In this document: one piece after another, positions 10,363 to 22,000 of the stretch
Layout of the letters: each line of letters begins with the position of its first letter
Numbering within the stretch: position 1 is the first letter of the stretch
Assembly (NCBI GenBank): GCA_036244855.1
Contig: BQKZ01000377.1
Coordinates: 31,182-95,181, forward strand
Source: Temnopleurus reevesii
Taxonomy: Eukaryota; Echinodermata; Echinoidea; Temnopleuroida; Temnopleuridae
Length of the DNA stretch: 64,000 nucleotides
Direction: 5' to 3'
Position numbers and translations under genes: made by a program
The notes under the pieces: generated by a model
Seen by the model: only the letters and a program-made list of their open reading frames with translations
Told to the model about the DNA's origin: nothing
Database searches by the model: none

Positions 10363-12541
10363 AATGTATATCTGTACTAGAACGGTCAAGCTATAAAAGA
10401 TGAAAACGCATCTAAACTTTAACTACATGTATTATACAATGCGACGTATGCAGTGGCCCAACTGGTCCAGAATTTGCAGATGTTCATTTCCAAATGAATT
10501 CAATGCTTTCACTAAAGGAGAGTATGGGTATATGGTTGTCATAGTTTCTGGCACCTCTGTTCTGATGATACGTTATAAATTTACACTTGTTTTACTTTGG
10601 CCTCGCGCATATTCCGGAAAGTTTAGAATCTCTGCGTATAGCGGAAAACTATGCGCTGTATATATGTTTCGTAATAGGTCGTAAACTCATTTATCAGGTT
10701 TCGGTAAAAACTTAGCAAGGTTCAGGTTACTTTTATTTTCTCGTAATTATCTGTTTCAAGAGCAGTAGCCTAGAACCATATAAGGAAATGCGAAAACTAG
10801 TACAGTCTCTACCCAGGAAACGCACACAAAATGATGAATTGAAAGATGAATCATTTTCAAATGTATTGCGCTTTTATTCCTTATTAAGATAAAAGGAAAA
10901 CAAAGAATTATATGAATACTTTACATGAAAATCTAAACGTAAGGGTTAATATACATACACATATTGGTTTGCCTTTAAACTTGTTCCCTGATGCAGTAGA
11001 ACGATTACTTTCTTGATGGGCAACAAACATGGTTTTGCGCGATTGATTACTACTTCCAAAAATTCGATTAAAAAGTCAGAAAGTGTTTTTGTGGTACTTA
11101 TTACATGGTTAAATCCCCTTTTTATAAACGTGGAGGTAAAGTCGAGTTACATACAGTGTCAAGTATCAGTTATAAGTCAATGGAATATCATGTCTACATA
11201 TATCATAACATGGATATTTATATCTATTGCCATGATAAATGTTGTCATTGATTGACAGGCAATGATAATAAATTATCTACTTAATTCACTAATGAGCTGC
11301 ATAATATTGTATATTATAGAAATACATTCTACATGTACATAACACGTGTGGGTGGACACTTTTTTTTTCTCAAGGTATCATAGAAAAGTGAATTTTCAAG
11401 GTTTCAATTTCAGCAAAAACTTCAGTAGAAAATCAAACAAAGGTTTGGATAATTTGGCAGTAAATTTATAAAGATTATAGAGTAAATGAGGTAAAGGACT
11501 AACCTCAAAATAATGTATTATGGATGTTCAAAGCCAAAGAAAACTCTAACAGTTTCCTTAATAATTATAGGTAATTATCTAGACTAATATATATTGAGCA
11601 AAATTTACAATATTAAGATTTTAAAGATAAAAAGCTGCTAAAATTACAAATATTATTTCTATAAATATACATAAAAGCATGAAAATATAAATACTGTCTT
11701 TTACAGTACTTTGAAACCAGGACATAGTCACTGATTTTTTTTTGTACCTACATTGCTTCTTTGGCGTTTTATTTCTTTTCAGAATTTGTTGATGAAAAAA
11801 TGTGCATGAAAAATGTATTAGATACATTAAATACAAAAGTTAAAAAAAGTTAAAACAGCATATGAAAAATATATCAAATTTACAATCACAACCAAAATAG
11901 GGGTTGTACTAATGATTGATTAAATTGATCATAATTATCTATATGACAATACGTACAAGATATCAGAGCTCTAAAACGAGTTTATAGTAAAATGTATATG
12001 ATACAGCAAAATACAGCTTAGATTTCATACATAAACACTTACTCTGGACAGAAACCATAAAATATTCCAGTTTTTACATGCTTTAAAAATGCCTTAATAT
12101 CAGCCATAAATATATAGATATGCTTGAAAAATACACAGGGCAAAGGACATTTAGTCCCATAAACCTTACAAATAGCCGTTGCAAAATGTATCGAGGGTCA
12201 TTTCAGGAAGAAAATTTTAAAGGAGCAATATTGTAAAAAAAAAAAAAGAATTTTTTTTTGCCCTGATACAGATGCAAAAATATGTAGAAACCACAATATA
12301 AGATTATATTAATCCACTTTATACAATAGAAGTTATATCATAAAATGAAAAGTTACACTATTCAGCCTAGAAATCTACAGTATAAGGAAGCTGACGTAAA
12401 GAAAAAATAATTTAAATTGATTTTAAGTGAATTGAATGTACATATTTATATGTAAATATTGTTGTAAAATAAAAACATTGTTAATGCTATAAAGGTTAAC
12501 ATAGTCATACATTTTAAATACAATTCCTATGCCATTGAAGA

Positions 12542-12724
12542 TACAGTCTAACCTCATTATAGCGAGGTTGTTGGGACCAGAGAAATTACCTCTTTGTATT
12601 GAAACCTTGTTATATCAGAGCCATAATACAATAAAATACAAAGAGATGGGACTAGGAAAATTCCCTTGTTATTTACAACAACAGTTCGTTATATCAGTGC
12701 TCTTAATAACGAGGTTTGACTGTA
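12542..12724. repeat. MITE, TACAGTC(T/C)AACCTC family
   Basis: It begins TACAGTCTAACCTCATTATA and ends AATAACGAGGTTTGACTGTA, its inverted partner. TTATATCAG and CTTGTTATA blocks repeat inside. The element is flanked by TA. Full copies lie at 60649-60823 and 63086-63267. Diverged pieces are at 12845-13032, 16240-16410 and 17516-17690. Confidence 0.75.
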
Positions 12725-12844
12725 GTATACCTTTAGTATGATTTTTGAGAACATGATTGTGTCCCTGTTAATTGAAATATGTGTGTATCATTCATAATAA
12801 GGCTATATAGTTTTATCTAGATAAATGTATATTTTTTTTTGCAA

Positions 12845-13032
12845 TATAAAACATTTCAAATGTCCTTGGGACTATGAAAAGGACCTTGTTAAATTAGGAA
12901 TCGCATTATAACAACAATTTTGCTATATTCAGGTAGAGAAACAAAAGAGCACAAAAAGCTGGGACAATAAAAATCACCTTATATTAGGAATCGTGTTATA
13001 TCCGACCTCAATTTAACAAGGTTCCACTGTAT
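12845..13032. repeat. Diverged copy of the TACAGT..AACCTC MITE
   Basis: GGACCTTGTTAAATTAGGAATCGCATTATAAC and TTAACAAGGTTCCACTGTA resemble the element at 12542-12724. It ends four bases before the XKR stop codon, so it may lie in that gene's 3' untranslated region. Confidence 0.5.
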
Positions 13033-13037
13033 ATGCA

Positions 13038-16000
13038 CTATTTACTTGGACTATCAAAGCGTGCAACATTATCAGCCACTAGGTTTGTAGGGATCCTATT
13101 CAAGGACCTCCTTGGAGGCTTCTTTCCCACAGGACTTTCATTCTGACGTTTACCTACTACACCCTGAACACTGCCTGGTGTATAACCCCTATTTTCTTTA
13201 CCAGGTGAGAGTACTCTTTTACCTACGGACAGTGAGACGTGTTCTTTGCCAGTCTTCTTTGGAGTGTTTGAGAGTTGCCCTGAATTTTCTTTACTAGGAT
13301 TCTTTCCCACAGGACTCCCACTCTGGTGTTTATTAGGATTGAGAGTAGATGTGTGTTGCTGTGCCAAGACTGGTGCAAGAACACTTCTCTCCTGGACATT
13401 GGAAGTTGAGAGTATCATTGAGTGCTGAGATAGGGGGACGGTCTTCTTTGGGGAGTGAATTTTCTTGCTTTGGGGTTTACTTTCATGCATTTTAGATGGA
13501 AGCGATCTTTCTTGTCTACCCGACTGGTTTTGTAGCAGGGCAGGTATTTCCCTTACATCATTTCCCAAAGCCGCATCAAGTGTGGGTGGGGGAAGTGCAT
13601 TCACTGCCTCTACATGCCGCACATTAGCTTCAGAATCAGGAACATGACTATCAACAGAGTGAGGGGGATCATCTGTAGGATTATCGTAAGGAACCTTGGA
13701 CTTCATACTCAAAGCCCTCTTAATCTTACCCTTCAAATTGGCAATAGGTGTCCCCTCCTGTTTGCTCCCAGACATTTTATCGGAAACATCCCTCCCTGGG
13801 CTCTCGGGAGCAGAGTTTATTTCTTGGGAATGGGGTGGAGTGTCTGAGGGGACACTTCCTTTCAAGCTGCGCACTCTCTTTAGATTCACCTTGCCAGAGG
13901 GACTCCCAACATAGCATTTGCCATCATTTACCTGTCTGGACTTCAGTGGACTAGCATTGCTCTTGAATCTAGCTTGGGACACACCACCAAATATGGCTGC
14001 TTTGGAAGCGAGAGAGCCGGGCAATCTACTAGGCTTTTCAGGGCTGGACATTTTGTGAACATTTTTCTCTGACACCTCTCCCTCTCCCCCTTCAACCCTT
14101 GCTCGATGACACGCCTTTCCGTTCTCCGTTTCATATACCCTATTCTCTGAACCACCTAGGACAGTTTGTTTGGGAACATTGTCATAAACCAAATTTGGCA
14201 TGTTGTTGCTGTTGGGTGTAGTGCTAGATTGAAAATAATGTCTCGTAACTTTGTTATTTTTATTAGGTTCTAACCTAGACTTGGCTATATTATTTATCAT
14301 ATTACTGTCATTGCCAGAAGGGTTTGCAATGACAGGCAATTCATTAGAACCATCAAATCCTTGATCATTCCCTATCATGCTTCCTAATACAGGCATTGCT
14401 TTATCAGAGCTTTCATCAAGCCTGTCTATTTTATTTGTAATCTGACTATTCTTAATTACTCTCTCTTTCGCTTTGAGTAGATCTCTGGCCAGCGCTGCAC
14501 GCAATGCTGGCGAAGCAATGCCTTTCCCTGCAACGTACTCGGCACAAGGCCTGTTTACATTGTCATCCAATATTAATGGTTTGTTTTGGTTTTGATTGTC
14601 ATCAAATTTTCCAGTTATCTCCTGTTTTAAATGGTCATCTTCAACTCTGTTAAGTGATTTTGCCTCATCGAGACCTTTTGTTAAATCAGCTGACAAATCT
14701 TGGGAAGTTGACATTTCAGTTTTGATTGTCGCATGAGTACCAACATCCATCTCTTTAGTTTTGCTTTCTACAGTGGTATTTTTGTCAAGATTTGTTTTGA
14801 TCATGTGACTTCCTCTATTAGAAGTCATGTGACTTCTACCATCTGAAGTCATGTGATTTCCACAATCTGAAGTCATGTGATTTCCACAATCTGAAATCAT
14901 GTGACTTTCACCATTTGAAGTAATTTGACCCTGTTTGGAAGCAGGAGGAATATGATTCAATTGCTTACCTGCATGCTGCGATGTCCCTGAAGTATGTCCA
15001 TGGTCAACATTAGAGCCATCTTTTACATACTTACTCGTGATGGTGACCTTTTGTGGTCCCCCAGCTCTCGTCCCCAACATAGCATTGGCTGATTTATGAC
15101 TAAAGTCTTGTCTCTTTGCTGTGGCATCATTGTGTGGTCTGAACCCGATACCTCTGGGTGTTGATCTTCCTTGAAGCACTGCATTACCCGACTTGGAGCG
15201 TGTCCGTCCAGACACATCGTCAAACTTGAGTTTCCTCTTTGAGTTTCTCCTGGGGTGATGCGTAATTCCCAGAATGCTGTCATATATCTGCTGTGCTTCG
15301 TACGCAGTCATGAGCTCATTGGGCGAGTCCACAATATCCGGCATCTGTGGGAGATCTGGCGAAAAGGCTGTTGCAGCAGTTCCATGCTCTTGAATCCTTG
15401 AGGGATGAACTGAGTCAACGGAAGCGGATAAACGGCTCTGATCAAGCATACTGCCGACTGACCGAGAAATATTCCCAGATCTCATGCTAGCACTCATCAC
15501 GGAATTATCCTTCCAGTCATCAAATCGCTGGACTAGGTCCCTGCCAAACCCTGATACATCACCCCTGAACGATGCCAGAAGTGACGCATTCGTCAAGGCA
15601 GAGGCATTCCCTGCAGAACTCTTATCAAGATGCACCCTGACCGACCCTGTCTTGTCCTCATCAAAGCAAACACAACTCTCGCTTTTACTTTTCCTAACCG
15701 AATCACTCCTCCGCACAAGGTGACCCTCCCCATTGACCTGTCTTGACCTTTGACCCTGGCCCTTGTCAATGCCATTTTCGATGAGAATGCTAGTCTGCGA
15801 CAGAGGCCGAGCCAGAGGACTATCAACATTATCGTTATGGTTGATGTCTGATCGACACTGCTGCTTCGGAGAGGGAGAATGCCCGTGGCGATAGAGTTCG
15901 GGAGAGAAGAGGGCTGTTCGACTGGACGAGGGCGAATGGGATGGAGTGCTTTCGAGAGATAGGGATGGCTTTTTCTCTGGCTTTGGTCCACAAAAGCGGA

Positions 16001-16051
16001 AGTCATTTCGGGGGTGGAGGTAGCGGTAGTAGAGAATCATGCTCACAACAC
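13038..16051 (-). CDS. XKR exon 6: last membrane segment and giant disordered tail
   Basis: Acceptor tcttattttattacag precedes 16051. The first residues (VVSMILYYRYLHP) finish the last membrane helix. About 990 residues then follow without hydrophobic segments, rich in Ser, Pro, Asn, Lys and SP sites. Visible motifs are two DxVD-S sites (NDNVDSPL about 74 residues and PDIVDSPN about 239 residues into the exon), a run of 8-residue repeats, and two KEN triplets near the C terminus (SKENSG, GKENRG) among VGK repeats. A short likely ordered stretch is TAYEAQQIYDSILG. The open frame is unbroken, so the tail is probably real. I recognise no domain in it. Confidence 0.9.
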
Positions 16052-19000
16052 CTGTAATAAAATAAGAACAACAAAAAGAGAAGTTGGGATAAGCATCTAT
16101 TCAGATTGTTAACATCCTCACACTCCACCTAAAAATAAGTAAGATGAATGAAAAATTTGAAAAAGGAAAACAAATTGATAAAAAATTGGATAAAATGAAA
16201 GAAATGGAAGGTCTCTCCCATTAACTTAAATTCAGTGGATACTCAGTATAACAACCTGATCTGGCCCATCAAAAATATCTTCCTAGAGCAGGAAATTTGT
16301 TGCATAAGGGTGAAAAATATAAATAAAACTGGGACAAGATTATTACTTCTTTATATGAGGAATAATGTTTAATAGGATCTCTTCATTTTAAGTTTTCACT
16401 GTACACTTACTTGATTTTTTTTCATCACAAGCCATTACTTGGAGTACCCTCAATTTTGACAATAACAAAATTTTGGGATCAGAACCACTCACAGCTTATT
16501 AACATATTGCACTTATCTACTCATTCCTTAATCACAAAAGAATTTGAAACATCATGCTAAATTTACATCATTATTCTACATTTTGACACATCCAAGAAAG
16601 CTACAGATCAAATGTGACATAAAAGTGCCTTGAACGCTCAGCAGAGTGGATACGTGTGCTGTATAAAGGACATCTATTGCTATTAATGTTGTAAAAACAA
16701 ACAAACAAAACTGAAACACACTGGGATGACCTATAAAAAGTTGACATCCTGGAGTGTTTTCATACACATAGAATTAATAAAATAAATAAAATTAATTACT
16801 TTTGAGGAGATAAGTGATTTGTTTAAAGGTTTCCTTTTATAAATTGGTTATGAACAAGGCAAAAATTCATCCATGCCTACTTTCAACAATTTGTCATTTG
16901 GAATGCAAAGAACTAGCATAAATCAACTCACTTGGACAATGTGTGACTGTACTATATAAGCTAATATTTTTAAATAGTTAACAGATATTTTCGTGTTTTT
17001 GGATCAGTTCAACAAATTTGTGTGTTGTTATTTTCATTTTTTCAATCAGTATTTGTATGCATATAAAAGTGCATTATATAGAGAGACAATTTTTTTTGCG
17101 AGGCTAAGACCACGAAATTCACAACAATAAAACCACCACAAAAATATCATATAGTACTCATGCATGTGGATTCACACTACAAAATAAAGGCCAAGGATCA
17201 ATATTCTGTATATAGATTTTTTTATACATGGTTTATATGTCTGGGTATAACCCAAATGCATCTCTCTTGCATGTTATCAAACATAGGGTTAATACTTTTC
17301 ACACATAAGGGAATTCAATTGATGCATGATATTCCTCATTCCATTACACATCCTGCTGAAATTGGTCCCATTTTGAAGTGAAACAATCAAATAGTGTCCT
17401 AATTTTTTTAGTGAAATGGGCCGTGTTTCATCAAGTTTATACAAAAGAATGACTTTACATGTATGCACGACTGATATCAGCTCTTGTGCTTAAATGATAA
17501 AGATTTTTAGAAATACAGTGAAAACTCGTTATAAAGAGATCTGATATAAGGAAATATCTCTTATAAAGCGGTAAAAAATCTGGTCCAAGGTCTTAATAAC
17601 TTATTGTGTTTTTTTTTAACTCTGCTGTAAAGAGATTACATGTACTTCTATAACAAGATATTTTTGATATCTTATTTTCCGTGAAACACCGCCCTGGACT
17701 TCCTTCAACAATCTCAGGAAATCTTTAAGTACGTGTTTGCAAGTGCCCTCTTGTGGGTGCAACATGCAAGCTTAATATTGTTATGATCTAACTCGCCAAT
17801 TCATAGTGTTCGGCATATGTCCACTTGCGGGGTCAGTGTATCTGCCCTGTTTCTGAGAACAGTGACCTCATTGTATTTATAGTGAAACTGTCCACACACT
17901 TCCTTCCGTCCAGGACAGCTTAGCAAATGGTCTTTTCCTGCCTCTTTGTCATAAAAGTTGGTTCCACCGCAGGGCCGTGACAATATAGACGTCAGTACAC
18001 TTACCAATACCAAATCCTCCAAAGACGATGGTAAACCCAGCAACGTTGTACCACTCCCCGATGGTCCGATAGTGGTACCACACCAGTAACAAGGCCGTGT
18101 TCTCCACAAACATGATTGAGTAGAAGACCAGGACTCTCTTCCGGGACCGGCCCTCCTTCAGGTTGAAGAAACAGAAGACGTAGATGACGGCCACCACCGA
18201 GTTGAAGAGACGCTCTTCCAGGGCGTTGGTGCAGAAGTCGGTCTTTTGGAGGTGGACCCAGATCATCATGCCTACCCAGTGGATAGCTGTATGAATGGAC
18301 ACAATTATAGAGGACCTCACTAATTTCAGAGCATTTGTGTACACATCTCAGCAGATACGGAAATAATTAGCCCCTGCTATGTCTCCAACAGAAAATTAAA
18401 CTTCATAATGGCTTTATGGAGGCAACATACAGTACTTTTCAGAATATGTCTTTGCCAACATTTCAGAGACATCTCAGCAAAAACCAAATCAGGAGTTTTC
18501 AGCCCTGTGAAATACCCATTGGAGAAAGAGTTACAGTTGGATTGAGGAAGAGAGTCAGAGAAAATAATAAAATGGAGGAGAGCAAGAATGAAAGTATGTG
18601 AGAGAAACGGAGTGTAGGAAGTTGTTATGGATTGACAAACAGATGGTAAAGAGAGAGAGCAGAGAAGTGAGAGACTGGAGAAAGAAAATTATTTTGGTTC
18701 AAAATTGAAGATCACCATTGTTTTGTTGGTGTTACATGGACAAACTACTGTCTCCTACCCAAATCCAGAAAATACACTGCATTCCACGATTTAACGATTC
18801 TCATAACCATTTAAAACTACATCTGTTTTTTTTTTTATTTATTCTCTGAAATGTTCAACATCCATGAGTAACATCAGCATGAAAATATAAAGAATCAATC
18901 AAGTCTATTATTTTACAGGAGGTACTTTTTCTTACCGACAGCTAGAAAAATGTGAGCCTTGAAGACAGAGACGAAACCATCCCGATCCTCCATAGAGTCT

Positions 19001-22000
19001 GTAGTACCAGACCAGGCCATGAAACAACCTTTTTATCTTGGGGAATCTTTTGTAAATCTTTTATTTTTATCATTAAAAGGAGATGCGTTACCTACCGACA
19101 GCGAGAAAAATGTGAGCCTTGAAGACACAGGCGAAGAAAACTAGCGCCATGACCCTCAACATCACCATTCCGATCCTCCATAGAGTCTGTAGTACTAGAC
19201 CCGGCCACGAAAAAACCTTCTTGTCCCCGTGAATCTTTTGTTATAAAAATGCGTTACCTACCGAAAGCGAGAAAAATGTGAGCCTTGAAAACAGAGGGGA
19301 AGAGTACGAGCGCCATGACCCTTGACGACACCATCCCGATTCTCCATATAGTCTGTAGCACCAGACCCGGCCATGAAACCACTTTCTTGTCCCGACGAAC
19401 CTTACGATGAGCTCGGCTGTACGCCCGAGGGCCCAGCACAGAAAATCTTTTACTTCAATCGGAGATATGTTTCTTACCGACAGCAAGAAAGATGTGAGCC
19501 TTGAACACAGAGGCAAAGAGAACTAGCGCCATGACCCTCGACGACACCATCCCAATCCTCCATAGAGTCTGTAACACCAGACCAGGCCATGAAACCACTT
19601 TCTTGTCCCGACGAACCTTACGATGAGCTCGGCTGTATGCTCCCAGGGCCCAGCACAGAGAGAAGAGAGAAACAGCAGCGGATGCACCTGGTGAAAGGAA
19701 GAACAAGGGGGAAAAGCCCAAGGACAATGTCAATTTGAAATACAGAGAGGAAAATGTTCTATACTTCTATGAATTTTCAATTACTCTGAGATATTTAACA
19801 AAAAAACTTCAACAGAACATTCATGTAAATATGTTAAAATCCAAACAAATCAAAATTTTGGATGCCATACTAAATGATCTCAATGCCAAGTCCTACAAAA
19901 GGTGACCTTGTCCTAACACATTGACAGTTCTTCAAAATGCTGAATGTTGATAGTGCTGTAAATAATGTGTACAACATACAATATGAGAAATGAACCACAA
20001 TGGACAGAAAAGGGCTTAATGTCTATCCCTAGCACACAATTATTGAAATAGACTCACCTCTCCTTAAATTCACACCTATTTAATCACACGCACGCAAAAA
20101 ATATCGAACTGAACTTATTAAGAAACATACTCTCCCGTCTTCGAAAACGAATCATACAGCAATTCTCTCAGATTCTGAGAGAAGGGGGGGGGGGGGTTAA
20201 AAGAATCCACATATATCATCATAAATGTACACTGATCCAGCAGTTCAGCTTTACGAAAGCAATTGATCGCTAGAGATGTAAGTTTATTGAATTCTTTGCC
20301 ATTTCATCTGCGTATTATGTATTTTCTATGCAAGCCTTGGAAAAAAAACATATTGAACAAACCTGTCCATAAATTTTCATCATTAGTCGCCACCATGATG
20401 TAGAGCTGAAGAACGACCTGAGGGGCAGACTCCATGAACGATTCAAAGAGCCTCAGCATACACACGTCACTCTGTTGGTAGAACAGTCTCTCAAAGTCAA
20501 CAGGGTCCCTGGTTCGTCGTGCTTCCATCCCGGTAGCAAACAGGCTCACGTATCTGGGGAATTTGGATGGAAGAAAATGATACTGAAATCAAAGACATAA
20601 TTATCACACATTAAAATTTTGTTATTTTAAAAATTCTCAAATCAAGCTGTCTGACCTCTGTTATTAGATTTAAATTGATGAAAAACAGCAAAGAATGCAA
20701 AATAGAAGGGACTTATACAGGGAGGATCAAGATCTATCAAATATTGAATAAAGTGTACCACTGACCCTATTTTCTTGCAGTGTGGCTCTGTAGGTAACAT
20801 TTATCTTTTTTTTCAGCACTTAACATTGAATTTGAAGCCATAGATTAGTTTATACATGTATACATCAAACATTTATGTAGGATTTAGAATCTGGCACTTG
20901 AGAACATTTTAACAAAACAATGTTTAATACAATGCCTTTCAGTTCTTGAAACATAATCTCATTCACTTAAAAAAAAATCCTTTACTGAGAGTAATTTGGA
21001 CTACAGATATACTGGCATTCTGATTTGGGGGTGGATTTGGGGATAGGTGGGGATAAATAGGCCATGACAGGAGGGAAGTAGATTTAGAGATCAAGCTGAA
21101 GGTGTAGACAGCATTTTGTTGCAAGGAATTGGAAGAAACAGGAATGATGACCGACAGGCAATCTTCCTTCGCCATGGATGTAATTCCATTGCATTTCAGC
21201 CTCGATATAAACATGTAACATGTTTTCAATATACAGACTTTTAGAAATAAGAGGTCCGTTCTTTGGCTAAAAACTATCACTCAAGCTCATATCCTGTTGA
21301 ATAATACACAGGATCCTACGGAACAATAAACAGGATATGGGGTTGAGTGTACGTAGAGTCGCTTAGAATAGCTTATCGGTACTGTAATTAATGTCTCTGG
21401 TCAAGAGGACCACTTTCATAGATCAAGGATCCTCTGTGTCACCAATTTTGAAATCTACTTGTCTGGAATATCCATGAGCTCAAAATCAAAATGTGAGTAT
21501 AAACACAACAGCGAACAAAAAACAAGAACAAGTATGACAACAATAACTATAATCTTAGCCATTCACTTCAGAAAGCCTAGTAAACAATTAATACGAAAAT
21601 ACACCTCCTGCATATCCTGAAACGGTTGTCACTTCTGAATTACCTATGCAAGCTACCAACTTTGTAGATATGAGTGCTCCATTTCAGGGTTGACATATCA
21701 TCATCTACTAGGTACCATCTTACAAGTTACAGTCATTTGAATGATTTGATAGTCCTTTGACTGACAGCCTCTTGCCTCTGGTTCATCATGCACCTTACCT
21801 GTAAACCATGATTCCCGCATATGTATGCATTATGTGAATTTTCATATGTATTATCATCACATAGCTTAGAGTGTGGTTATAGTTGTCACGTTTACTCTCA
21901 GTCTTGTTCAGCTGTTGCCTTATTCACATTCTTATGACCTCATGAATATATTCTGGAATGGTTGCGGCAGCTCTGAATTACCTATGCAGGGGACCAACTT

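Larger units (their letters stand above)
8073..13037. other. Gene-poor interval between CABIT and XKR genes
   Basis: No convincing gene. It contains an (AG)n tract, several MITE-like hairpins listed separately and AT-rich sequence. A possible but unassigned exon is noted at 10204-10362. Missing 5' exons of the CABIT gene would be expected here but were not recognised. Confidence 0.6.

Noticed and set aside
13112..15723. Several 60-80 codon plus-strand frames
   Set aside because: They are antisense shadows of the long XKR exon 6.
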